Origin: an uncultured Oscillospiraceae bacterium
Lineage (GTDB): Bacteria; Bacillota; Clostridia; Oscillospirales; Oscillospiraceae
DNA: 10,175 bases
Reading direction: 5' to 3'
Assembly: GCA_910577805.1 (NCBI GenBank)
Contig: CAJTOE010000093.1
Location: 1 to 10,175, forward strand
Shown piece after piece: positions 1 to 6,524 of this stretch. The position numbers and the translations under genes were made by a program. Each line of letters starts with the position of its first letter. Position 1 is the stretch's first letter. Below the pieces are notes generated by a model that searched no databases, was not told the DNA's origin, and worked only from the letters and a program-made list of their open reading frames with translations.

Positions 1-888
1 CGCGGCTCCCGCCGCCGCCGCATGGCCTCCTCCCCCCAGCAGGGCACAGACCTTGCTGGCGTTCAGGTCGCCGGGGTCTGTGCGCACGGAGATTTTGATC
101 TGTCCGTCAACCGTCTCTTTCAGAGTGATGCCGTTTTTGACGCCCTCGATCTGCCCCACAAAGGCGGAAATGTTGTCCATATCCCGCTCATCGGCCCCAA
201 TTGCGTCGATCATAGCTCTGGTGAGAAAGACCAGGGCGGTTTCACCGTTGTCCCGCAGCTCCATGCCCGCGGTGAGCTGGCCCTCCAGCTTGAGCCGCTT
301 GAGGGACTTGGAGCGGAAGTGAAGGCGGTTGATGGGGTACACGTCGATGCCGGTTTCCATCAGCGCGGCGGCGACCCGGTGGGCGCTGGCGTTGGTGTTG
401 CTGTAGACAAAACAGCCGCAGTCCGTGGCCAGAGCCACGTAGAGGGGGAGGGCAGTCCGTTGGGACAGCGGCCCCCATTGACGGACGATATCGTAAATCA
501 GCTCTCCGCAGGCGGCGCGCTTGGCGTCCAGGCAGGTGTTTTGTGCATAAAACTCCTGGGAGGGGTGGTGGTCGATGGTCAGGTCCACCCGCTCCAGATA
601 GCTCTGGGCGTTTTTGGGAAACAGGCTCCGCGCCGCCAGGTCCACCGCCACGACGAAAGCAGGGGAGAAGTCCTGAGGGGCAGTCAGCCCCTCCAGGTAG
701 GGGGTGAGGAGAGAAGTCGCGTCGGCATTTTCCAGCACATAAGCGGTTTTGCCCTGCTCCCGCAGGGCCTGGCACAGCCCGGCGGCACAGCCGATGGTAT
801 CGCCGTCCGGGCGCAGGTGGGTCAAGATTAGAAACTGGTCCCGCTCCAGCAGCCACTGGGCCGCCTGCTCATAGGTCATATCGTTCAC
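1..888 (-). CDS. nrnA: DHH/DHHA1-family phosphoesterase NrnA (nanoRNase / pAp phosphatase), C-terminus cut by window edge
   Basis: Partial gene: 296 codons are read in one open frame to the left edge, so only a short C-terminal piece is missing (family members are about 310-320 aa). Visible DHH-domain motifs are HLRPDGD (residues 24-30, metal-binding Asp28 and Asp30), AVD (Asp83), the signature DHH at 106-108 and ATD (Asp156). The DHHA1 substrate-binding loop GGGGHAAAAG lies near residues 285-294. In the family, NrnA degrades 2-5 nt RNAs and dephosphorylates pAp in the cytoplasm. The start is GTG at 888: GGAGG lies 7 nt upstream, and the codon overlaps the rbfA stop as GTGA, which implies translational coupling. 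The in-frame ATG at 879 is too far from that Shine-Dalgarno. nrnA after rbfA is the usual Firmicute order. Function is by family; specificity for pAp versus nanoRNA is not resolved by sequence. Confidence 0.93.
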   Translation of the reverse strand, partial: MNDMTYEQAAQWLLERDQFLILTHLRPDGDTIGCAAGLCQALREQGKTAYVLENADATSLLTPYLEGLTAPQDFSPAFVVAVDLAARSLFPKNAQSYLERVDLTIDHHPSQEFYAQNTCLDAKRAACGELIYDIVRQWGPLSQRTALPLYVALATDCGCFVYSNTNASAHRVAAALMETGIDVYPINRLHFRSKSLKRLKLEGQLTAGMELRDNGETALVFLTRAMIDAIGADERDMDNISAFVGQIEGVKNGITLKETVDGQIKISVRTDPGDLNASKVCALLGGGGHAAAAGAA

Positions 889-1274
889 TGGTCGTCCTCC
901 AAGCAGATATCCGCGTTGGCGGGATTTGCGGGCTTGACGATCTCCGGGTCCCGGAGCATTTCCAGGATACGCGCACCCTGGTCAATAGAGCCGTCCAGCA
1001 CAAAGGACAGCTCCGGGGTGTTGCGCAGCCGGAGGTTGTGGCCCAGCTCCCGGCGCAGATAGCCGGAGGCGGAGGTCAGGCCCTTGACGACCTGATTTCC
1101 GTCCTGGGGGTTCAGGATGCTGATATAGATTTTGGCGTATTTCAAATCAGGGGTGGTATCCACGGCGGTGACAGAAATCATCCCGGTGACCCGCGGGTCC
1201 TTCACCGTGGGAATGAGGGAGGCCAGCTCCCGCTGGATTTCCTCGTTGATGCGGCCAATGCGATTGCTTGCCAT
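885..1274 (-). CDS. rbfA: Ribosome-binding factor A, 30S maturation factor
   Basis: A 129-aa protein of normal RbfA length with the family's single KH-like fold. The N-terminal helix NRIGRINEEIQREL, the VKDPRV segment, the ISVTAVDTTPDLKYAKIYIS strands and the helix ending LRRELGHNLRLRNTPEL are all recognisable. RbfA binds the immature 30S subunit near the 5' helix of 16S rRNA and supports late assembly and cold adaptation (family knowledge). The start is ATG 1274, with AAGGAG 8 nt upstream; an in-frame extension 14 codons further up has no ribosome binding site and does not resemble the family. The gene overlaps nrnA by 4 nt. Normally rbfA follows infB closely, but here about 0.9 kb of accessory DNA separates them, so its transcription may depend partly on the promoter at 1906-1934. 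Confidence 0.95.
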   Translation of the reverse strand: MASNRIGRINEEIQRELASLIPTVKDPRVTGMISVTAVDTTPDLKYAKIYISILNPQDGNQVVKGLTSASGYLRRELGHNLRLRNTPELSFVLDGSIDQGARILEMLRDPEIVKPANPANADICLEDDQ

Positions 1275-1290
1275 ATTTGGTTCTCCTTCT

Positions 1291-1570
1291 TTAGCAAAAA
1301 AATGTGATTGTTTCAAAATAAATGGTCCATTTCTCTATTATTTCACTGCTTCTGGCTTCTATAATTTTAATAATATTACGCAGTGTACGTTCGGGAATTT
1401 TAGAATTATTATGGCACAAATAACACTTTCCGGCTTGCGTAATCCATATTTTTGTTGCCCCAGCATTGGGACTGCCTTGGCTTACATGAACATGTATTGG
1501 CTCCAAAGAATCATTTTTCATTAGACCAGAAATAAACCCAGTAGGAACCGATTTTAAAAACCTGAGGCAC
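1291..1570 (-). pseudogene. DUF4160-family protein, broken by a single-base frameshift
   Basis: The DUF4160 core is recognisable but lies in two frames. Frame 1 starts at GTG 1570 (GGGAGG 8 nt upstream) and reads VPQVFKIGSYWVYFWSNEK, then meets TGA at 1513-1511. Frame 2 continues with NDSLEPIHVHVSQGSP, GKCYLCHNNSKIP and a final helix ending EKWTIYF, stopping at TAA 1291. Deleting one A from the five-A run (plus-strand T's 1514-1518) would join them as SNENDSLEPIHVHV, giving about 92 aa, the normal family size. The ATG at 1521 in frame 2 lacks a Shine-Dalgarno, so a truncated product is unlikely. The GTG overlaps the end of the upstream gene by 17 nt (coupling). The molecular function of DUF4160 is unknown; members are often found in two-gene, toxin-antitoxin-like pairs. 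A sequencing error in the homopolymer or +1 recoding cannot be excluded. Confidence 0.8.
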
Positions 1571-1826
1571 TGTCAAAGCCTCCCTCTTGGGAAAATTGAA
1601 GAATTAAATGTGCAGTGGACTGGATTACTTCCTGAAATCGCTGCAAATCGGCAGGAGAAAATCCATGAATGTCCTCCCACACATAACCAGGAATCCAACA
1701 GGTCGCATAGTGAAAACATGTTGTTTCATCTGGACGCTCCAGATATATTTTGACCCGTTGATTTTCCTGCATCTCTGAGTGTACAATTTCTGTGCCATCG
1801 TCCAGAGTTAAAAAAGGGTACATCAT
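1554..1826 (-). CDS. Small uncharacterised protein paired with the DUF4160 gene
   Basis: A 90-aa protein without signal peptide or membrane segment. It opens MMYPFLTLDDGTEIVHSEM, has a central strand-rich part (RVKIYLERPDETTCFHYATC) with two Cys and two His, then the aromatic stretch IPGYVWEDIHGFS, and a C-terminal helix ending SQEGGFDSASGF. I recall similar small proteins encoded next to DUF4160 genes in Clostridia but cannot name a characterised family; it does not look like DUF2442, the more common DUF4160 neighbour. The start is ATG 1826 (AAGGAGG 9 nt upstream); a second ATG follows directly and would add 3 nt of spacing. The gene has its own leader and promoter at 1906-1934 and overlaps the DUF4160 frame by 17 nt, so the two were probably co-translated. 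The cassette is A+T-rich compared with its neighbours, suggesting later acquisition. Function unknown. Confidence 0.75.
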   Translation of the reverse strand: MMYPFLTLDDGTEIVHSEMQENQRVKIYLERPDETTCFHYATCWIPGYVWEDIHGFSPADLQRFQEVIQSTAHLILQFSQEGGFDSASGF

Positions 1827-1855
1827 GGCGCAATACCTCCTTATCAATACAGAGA

Positions 1856-1879
1856 GGGGCGGGCGAAATCGCCCGCCCC
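1856..1879 (-). promoter_or_regulatory. G+C-rich stem-loop in the leader of the accessory cassette
   Basis: The arms GGGGCGGGCG and CGCCCGCCCC (plus strand 1856-1865 and 1870-1879) form a perfect 10-bp stem around a 4-nt loop. On the minus strand it sits in the predicted 5' leader, about 20-45 nt after the inferred start point and 15 nt before the AAGGAGG of the 1826 gene. Neither side has a U-run, so it is not a canonical intrinsic terminator. It could stabilise the mRNA 5' end, influence ribosome loading or be a degenerate terminator; the sequence does not decide. Confidence 0.65.
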
Positions 1880-1905
1880 CTTGGGTTTAATCTTCAGATG
1901 AATCT

Positions 1906-1934
1906 AGTATATCAGAAATGTTATTCTTTGTCAA
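1906..1934 (-). promoter_or_regulatory. Near-consensus sigma-A promoter for the cassette (and rbfA-nrnA)
   Basis: On the minus strand, TTGACA (1934-1929) is separated by exactly 17 nt from TATACT (1911-1906). The expected start point is near 1899, giving a leader of about 73 nt to the ATG at 1826. It lies just downstream of the palindromic repeat after infB, so it could restore transcription for the small cassette and the downstream rbfA and nrnA. This is a sequence match only; activity is inferred. Confidence 0.8.
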
Positions 1935-1983
1935 AAGGATGTTAAGCCTCGTTTTAATTAGAGAAGTAGAGGTAACCATGGGT

Positions 1984-2152
1984 TTCACCCTCATCCGTCA
2001 CCGCCTGCGGCGGTGCCACCTTCCCCCGTCAAGGGGGAAGGCTTATCGATGCGTTTATCGATACTACTGTGCATTTGGGCAATTGCCAGTGTTCGAGCCT
2101 TCCCCCTCACGGGGGAAGGTGGCTGGCCGCAGGCCAGACGGATGAGGGTGAA
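1984..2152. repeat. ~169-bp palindromic MITE/REP-like element downstream of infB
   Basis: The outer ends are a perfect 16-bp inverted repeat: TTCACCCTCATCCGTC (1984-1999) and GACGGATGAGGGTGAA (2137-2152). Inside, each half carries matching sub-hairpins. ACCGCC-TGC-GGCGGT (2000-2014) mirrors CTGGCC-GCA-GGCCAG (2123-2137). CCTTCCCCC-N5-GGGGGAAGG (2019-2041) mirrors CCTTCCCCC-N4-GGGGGAAGG (2098-2119). The non-palindromic centre (2042-2097) has a twice-repeated TTATCGAT (2043-2050, 2055-2062) and a GGCAATTGCC palindrome (2078-2087). There is no coding capacity and no clear target-site duplication. The form suggests a non-autonomous mobile repeat. It starts 18 nt after the infB stop and would fold strongly in read-through mRNA. 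Copy number in the genome cannot be seen from this window. Confidence 0.75.
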
Positions 2153-2170
2153 TTCCCCAACAACTCAAAA

Positions 2171-4564
2171 TCAAACCTCAATCTGCTCCATAATAAAGGC
2201 TTCGATGATGTCGCCCTCTTTGATATCCTGGAACTTCTCGATGGTAATACCGCACTCGTACCCGGAGGCGACCTCTTTCACGCTGTCTTTGAAGCGCTGG
2301 AGGGAAGCCAGATTGCCGTCGTGAATAATAATGCCGTCCCGCACCAGACGCATCTGGGCGTTGCGCTGCATTTTGCCCTCCAGCACGTAGCAGCCGGCCA
2401 CGATGCCCACGCCGGTGATTTTGAACACGTTGCGCACCTCGGCCCGGCCCAGCTCCACTTCCCGGAACTTGGGGGCCAGCATTCCCTTCATGGCGGTCTC
2501 AATCTCATTGATCGCGTCGTAAATCACCCGGTACATCCGCATATCCACGCCCATACGGGGGGCGGAATCCTTGGCGTTGTTGTCCGGGCGGACGTTGAAG
2601 CCCACAATGATAGACCCGGAGGTGCCTGCCAGCATGACATCGCTCTCGCTGATCGCGCCCACGGCGCAGTGGATGACCCGGACCCGGACCTCCTCGTTGG
2701 ACAGCTTCTCCAGGGAGGACTTCACCGCCTCGGCGGAGCCCTGCACGTCGGCCTTGACAATGACGTTCAAATTCTTCATCTCACCGGCCTGGATGTGGCT
2801 GAACAGGTCCTCCAGAGTCACCTTGCCCACGGAACTGCTGACTGCCATCTTGTTCTCGTGCTTGCGCTGCTCCACCAGCTCACGGGCCATACGCTCGTCT
2901 GCCACAGCGTGGAAGTCGTCGCCTGCGCCGGGGACCTCGCCCATACCGATAATCTCCACCGGCACGGAGGGACCGGCTGTCTCTACCTTCAGGCCCTTGT
3001 CGTTGGTCATGGCGCGGACACGGCCCACGGCTGTTCCGGCGATAATCACGTCGCCCTGACGCAGGGTGCCGTTCTGGACCAGCAGAGTAGCGACAGGGCC
3101 GCGGCCCTTGTCCAGGCGGGCCTCGATGACCGCACCGTGGGCGGTCCGGTTGGGGTTGGCTTTCAGTTCCCGCATTTCGGCGGTGAGGACCACCATATCC
3201 AGAAGATTGTCAATACCCTGGCCGGTTTTGGCGGAGATGGGGCAGATGATGGTTTCGCCGCCCCAGTCCTCAGGCACCAGCTCGTATTCCGTAAGCTGCT
3301 GCATGATCCGGTCGGGGTTGGCGGTGGGTTTATCCATCTTATTGATGGCGACGATAATGGGAATATCCGCCGCTTTGGCGTGGTTGATGGACTCGACGGT
3401 CTGGGGCATAATGCCGTCGTCAGCGGCCACGACCAGGATAGCCACATCCGTGACCATCGCGCCGCGGGCACGCATGGCGGTAAACGCCTCATGGCCGGGG
3501 GTGTCCAGGAAGGTGATGGGCTTTCCGCTCACGTCCACCTGATATGCGCCGATGTGCTGAGTGATGCCGCCGGCCTCGCCGGACACCACGTTGGCATTGC
3601 GGATATAGTCCAGCAGGGAGGTCTTGCCGTGGTCCACGTGACCCATAACCACCACCACGGGGGCGCGGGGAATCAGGTCCTCTTCCTTGTCCTCGGACAC
3701 GTCGATGAGCTTCTCCTCAATGGTGACGATGACCTCTTTTTCCACCTTGCAGCCCAGCTCCATGGCGACCAGCGCGGCGGTGTCGTAGTCGATGATCTCA
3801 CCCAGGGAGGCCATCACGCCCATTTTCATAAGAGTCTTGACGACCTCAGCGCCGGTTTTCTTCATTCGGCTGGCCAGCTCGCCCACGCCGATCTCGTCGG
3901 GAATCAGCACCTTGAGGGGCGCTTTTTTGGCGATTTCAAGCTGGAGGCGGCGCAGACGGTCCTGCTCCTCCTGGCGGCGCTTGTTGCCCGGACCGCCCTG
4001 ACGGCCCCGCTGGCGCTGGGCATTGCGGCCCTGGAACTTCTGCTTGCCGCCCCGGTCCTGCTGGCGCTGGTCGGTGAAGGACTCTAACCGCTCGTCGTAT
4101 TTGTCCAGGTTGACGTTGCCGCCCTTCCGGGTATCCACGATCTTTTTCTCCGGAACACGGGATTTCGGCGCGGACCCGGCGGCAGGGGAGGAGGGAGCGG
4201 CTTCTGTGGCCTCTTTTGTCTCCTTGGGCTTTTCGCTCTTGGCGGGCGCGGCCTTGGAAGCGTCCGGCTGGGACTTGGAGGTGGGCTTTTCCTTCTTTTT
4301 CTCCCCTTTGGCGGGCGCCTTCTCCGGCTCGTGCTTGGGTTCGTGGTACACGTCGGCGTAGACCGACTCAATAGAGTCGATGGGATTGTTTTGAGTCAGA
4401 TAGTCAAAGACAATAGATAACTCCTCGTCATTCAAGGGCTGCATATGGTTTTTGGGGGGATGCCCGTGGTTGGTCAGAATCTCCATAATCTCCTTGGAGG
4501 GGATCTCTTTTCCGCCCCGCTTAAAATCTTTGGCTACCTTATGGATTGGGTACTTTATCATCAT
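2171..4564 (-). CDS. infB: Translation initiation factor IF-2
   Basis: A 797-aa GTPase that brings initiator fMet-tRNA to the 30S subunit and promotes subunit joining. Domains in order: an N-terminal IF2_N domain (about 1-60, IHKVAKDF onward); a long low-complexity Lys/Ala/Glu/Pro linker turning Arg/Gln/Gly-rich (about 65-210); a second IF2_N domain (about 214-277); the G domain with G1 GHVDHGKTS (308-316), G2 GGITQHIG, G3 DTPGH (354-358), G4 NKMDK (408-412) and G5 SAKTGQG; then domains II to IV ending in the fMet-tRNA-binding barrel (GITIEKFQDIKEGDIIEAF). All nucleotide-binding motifs are intact. The length sits between the B. subtilis and E. coli forms. The start is the first of two tandem ATGs at 4564, with GAGGTGG 8 nt upstream; an upstream extension of 30 codons reads back into ylxQ and is not family-like. 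It lies 19 nt after ylxQ. Confidence 0.98.
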   Translation of the reverse strand: MMIKYPIHKVAKDFKRGGKEIPSKEIMEILTNHGHPPKNHMQPLNDEELSIVFDYLTQNNPIDSIESVYADVYHEPKHEPEKAPAKGEKKKEKPTSKSQPDASKAAPAKSEKPKETKEATEAAPSSPAAGSAPKSRVPEKKIVDTRKGGNVNLDKYDERLESFTDQRQQDRGGKQKFQGRNAQRQRGRQGGPGNKRRQEEQDRLRRLQLEIAKKAPLKVLIPDEIGVGELASRMKKTGAEVVKTLMKMGVMASLGEIIDYDTAALVAMELGCKVEKEVIVTIEEKLIDVSEDKEEDLIPRAPVVVVMGHVDHGKTSLLDYIRNANVVSGEAGGITQHIGAYQVDVSGKPITFLDTPGHEAFTAMRARGAMVTDVAILVVAADDGIMPQTVESINHAKAADIPIIVAINKMDKPTANPDRIMQQLTEYELVPEDWGGETIICPISAKTGQGIDNLLDMVVLTAEMRELKANPNRTAHGAVIEARLDKGRGPVATLLVQNGTLRQGDVIIAGTAVGRVRAMTNDKGLKVETAGPSVPVEIIGMGEVPGAGDDFHAVADERMARELVEQRKHENKMAVSSSVGKVTLEDLFSHIQAGEMKNLNVIVKADVQGSAEAVKSSLEKLSNEEVRVRVIHCAVGAISESDVMLAGTSGSIIVGFNVRPDNNAKDSAPRMGVDMRMYRVIYDAINEIETAMKGMLAPKFREVELGRAEVRNVFKITGVGIVAGCYVLEGKMQRNAQMRLVRDGIIIHDGNLASLQRFKDSVKEVASGYECGITIEKFQDIKEGDIIEAFIMEQIEV

Positions 4565-4583
4565 AGCAAAAGCCACCTCTTTC

Positions 4584-4940
4584 TTAGCGTTTCTGCCGCA
4601 GCTGCTGGGCCGCAGGAATGTATTGTGGGTCCACCTGGGCCAGCTTGCCGGCAAGAGAAGCCGCGAAGCCCTTGTCAGTCAGGGCCAGCATAGCACAGCT
4701 GCTTCGTCCCAGGGCAAGCCCCAGCTCCTCCTTGGTTGCGGGGAGCTTGAGCTGCAAAACCTGACCCGCCTGGCCGAAATGGGCCGCACGGCGACAGGTG
4801 TTGGGGGCTGCGTCAGCCGCGAGCAGGATCAGCCGGGCTTTTCTCGCCCGCGCGGCCGCCCCCACCGGCTCCTCTCCGATTTCCAGCCGTCCGGCCTTTT
4901 TGGCCAGACCCAGAAGCCGAAGGATCGGCTCATGATTCAT
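4584..4940 (-). CDS. ylxQ: YlxQ, L7Ae/L30e-family putative RNA-binding protein
   Basis: A 118-aa protein resembling the bacterial L7Ae-like YlxQ family. The N-terminal segment ILRLLGLAKKAGRLEIGEEPV is typical, followed by an Ala/Arg helix, the strand RLILLAADAAPNT and the late CAMLALTDKGFAASL segment. L7Ae-fold proteins bind kink-turn RNA; the exact role of bacterial YlxQ is not established. The start is ATG 4940, with GGGAGG about 9 nt upstream; a further in-frame extension (to 4979) lies wholly inside ylxR and lacks a ribosome binding site. It overlaps the ylxR 3' end by 11 nt, so the two are probably translationally coupled. An ATG at 4933 overlaps the ylxR stop as ATGA but is out of frame. 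The position between ylxR and infB is the standard Firmicute order. Confidence 0.9.
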   Translation of the reverse strand: MNHEPILRLLGLAKKAGRLEIGEEPVGAAARARKARLILLAADAAPNTCRRAAHFGQAGQVLQLKLPATKEELGLALGRSSCAMLALTDKGFAASLAGKLAQVDPQYIPAAQQLRQKR

Positions 4941-5208
4941 CGGGCGGCACCTCCCTGATCTGCTCCTCCAGAGCGTCAAAAACCTGGGGCGGGAGGGTGA
5001 GCGAGAAGGCCCGCTCCAGCGCCCTGGATTTCCGGGCCCGTTTCAAACAGGCCTCCTGGGGACACAGATAGGCGCCCCGTCCGGGTTTTTTGCCCCGAAA
5101 ATCCAGGGATATCTCCCCCTCAGGGCTTTTGACCACCCGAATCAGCTCCTGCTTCGGTTTCATCTCCCGACAGCCCACGCATTGGCGCATTGGCGTCTTT
5201 TTCGGCAT
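4930..5208 (-). CDS. rnpM (ylxR): YlxR / RnpM, RNase P modulator family protein
   Basis: A 92-aa basic protein with the YlxR family signature: RQCVGCREMKPKQELIRVV (8-26), the strand-loop GEISLDFRGKKPGRGAYLC (GRGAYLC at 43-49), and a following Cys/Lys/Arg helix ending in an ALERAF segment. The family is a small cytoplasmic RNA-binding protein; the B. subtilis homologue was reported to bind RNase P RNA and renamed RnpM. The start ATG 5208 has AAGGAGGG 7 nt upstream. It lies 35 nt after nusA and overlaps ylxQ by 11 nt. The Cys9/Cys12 pair and Cys49/Cys54 are present; I do not claim metal binding. Confidence 0.93.
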   Translation of the reverse strand: MPKKTPMRQCVGCREMKPKQELIRVVKSPEGEISLDFRGKKPGRGAYLCPQEACLKRARKSRALERAFSLTLPPQVFDALEEQIREVPPDES

Positions 5209-5243
5209 GTTTGATCCCTCCTTATTTCACCCCAAGCCGGGGT

Positions 5244-6506
5244 TTATTCTTCTTCTGTCTCGTTCGCTTCTTCCAAAGCTTCCGTCTCGTCCGCCGCCTC
5301 CGGCGCAGGGGCGGCTTCTGCTTCCGGCTCCAGCTCCGTGTCTGTTTCCGTCTCCGGCGCGGAGTCCTCTTCTGTCTCTGGCACAGGGTCCGGTTCCGGC
5401 TCCGGGATAGGCTCCGGCGGTGCGGAGGCGGGCTTGATGTCGATCTTGAAGCTGGTCAGCTTGGCCGCCAGACGGGCGTTCTGGCCCTCCTTGCCGATGG
5501 CCAGAGAGAGCTGGTCGTCCGGAACCACCACCCGGCAGCTCTTGCCGTCGGGGAAGGGGATGACGCTCAGTACGTCAGCGGGGGAGAGGGCGGCGGCAAT
5601 GTATTCCGCCGGGTCCTCGCTGTACTTGATGATATCCACCTTCTCATTTTTCAGCTCGGACAGCACGTTGTCAATGCGCTGGTGCCGGGGGCCTACGCAG
5701 GCGCCGATGGCGTCCACGTTGGGGTCAGCGGACCAGACGGCCAGCTTGGTCCGGGAACCCGCCTCACGGGCGATGGACTTGACTTCGACGGTGCCGTCGT
5801 AAATTTCCGGCACCTCCAGCTCAAACAGCCGCTTGACCAGCCCCGGATGGGTCCGGGAAATCAGGACCTGGGGTCCCTTGGTCGCCCGGCGGACTTCTAC
5901 CACATAGACCTTCAGCCGCTGGCCCTCCCGGTAGGTCTCGCCCTTCACCTGCTCGTTGGTGCCCAGATAGGCGTCGGTACTCTCAGGACCGGAGCCCAGC
6001 CGCAGAGCGACGGAGCCGGTGCGGGGGTCGATGCGGGTGACGGTGCCGGTCAGGATCTCCCGCTCCTTGGAGGAGAACTCGTCGTAGATCATGCCCTGTT
6101 CCGCCTCCCGGATGCCCTGGATGATGACCTGGCGGGCGGTCTGGGCGGCGATGCGGCCCAGGCTCTTGGGCTTGATCTCAATGCGGACCACGTCGCCCAG
6201 CTGGGCGTGGGGGATGGCGCGGCGGGCCTCCGCCAGGCTGATTTCCATACCGGGATTGTCCACCTGCTCCACGATGTCCTTTTTCAGGAACATGCGCACG
6301 GTGCAGGCGTGGGGATCGGCCTCCACGGTCAGGTTATCGCCTACGCCCTCGTGGTCCCGCCGGTAGGCAGAAATCAGAGCTTGGGTGATTTTTTCCATCA
6401 TATAGCCGGACTTGATGCCCTTTTCCTGCTCAATCTGGGCGATGGCCGCAAAAAATGCGGGGCCGTCCAGCTCGGGATTGTTGGTATTTTTTACCTTTCT
6501 AGCCAC
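5244..6506 (-). CDS. nusA: Transcription termination/antitermination factor NusA with acidic C-terminal tail
   Basis: A 420-aa RNA-polymerase-associated factor controlling pausing, termination and antitermination. It has a short extra N-terminus (about 12 residues), the RNAP-binding N-terminal domain (about 15-140, with EQEKGIKSGYMMEKITQALISAYRRD), an S1 domain (about 150-217) and two KH domains. KH2 has a normal GxxG loop, GKEG (338-341). KH1 reads GACVGPRHQRI, so its loop is GPRH (272-275) with His275 where Gly is usual. After KH2 a 60-residue tail (361-420) carries 25 Asp/Glu and no Lys/Arg, beginning with Pro-Glu repeats. B. subtilis NusA (about 371 aa) lacks such a tail, and it does not resemble the AR repeats of E. 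coli NusA. The start is GTG 6506, with AGGAGG 8 nt upstream and no better in-frame ATG. It lies 18 nt after rimP. Confidence 0.97.
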   Translation of the reverse strand: MARKVKNTNNPELDGPAFFAAIAQIEQEKGIKSGYMMEKITQALISAYRRDHEGVGDNLTVEADPHACTVRMFLKKDIVEQVDNPGMEISLAEARRAIPHAQLGDVVRIEIKPKSLGRIAAQTARQVIIQGIREAEQGMIYDEFSSKEREILTGTVTRIDPRTGSVALRLGSGPESTDAYLGTNEQVKGETYREGQRLKVYVVEVRRATKGPQVLISRTHPGLVKRLFELEVPEIYDGTVEVKSIAREAGSRTKLAVWSADPNVDAIGACVGPRHQRIDNVLSELKNEKVDIIKYSEDPAEYIAAALSPADVLSVIPFPDGKSCRVVVPDDQLSLAIGKEGQNARLAAKLTSFKIDIKPASAPPEPIPEPEPDPVPETEEDSAPETETDTELEPEAEAAPAPEAADETEALEEANETEEE

Positions 6507-6524
6507 TGTCGTTTCCTCCTGTCT

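Larger units (their letters stand above)
1827..2170. other. 344-bp non-coding stretch between infB and the accessory cassette
   Basis: No convincing gene lies here. From the infB stop downwards it holds a ~169-bp palindromic repeat (1984-2152), a sigma-A promoter on the minus strand (1906-1934), a G+C-rich hairpin (1856-1879) and the Shine-Dalgarno of the 1826 gene (1836-1840). Short open frames on the plus strand cross the palindrome and have no ribosome binding site or recognisable protein. Confidence 0.8.

Noticed and set aside
22..831. 269-codon plus-strand frame
   Set aside because: Antisense to nrnA with mirror composition and no supporting signals.
242..856. 204-codon minus-strand frame rich in Arg/Pro/Gly
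   Set aside because: It lies inside nrnA in another frame; the nrnA frame carries all DHH/DHHA1 motifs and runs to the window edge.
1275..1316. Longer rbfA start 14 codons upstream
   Set aside because: It would run over its own Shine-Dalgarno and into the DUF4160 3' end, and adds residues unlike RbfA.
1984..2152. CRISPR array
   Set aside because: The repeats are inverted and nested rather than direct with regular spacers, and no cas gene is nearby.
2069..4087. 672-codon open frame on the plus strand
   Set aside because: It is antisense to infB; its His/Gly/Leu/Asp-rich composition is the expected mirror of G+C-rich third positions, and there is no family similarity.
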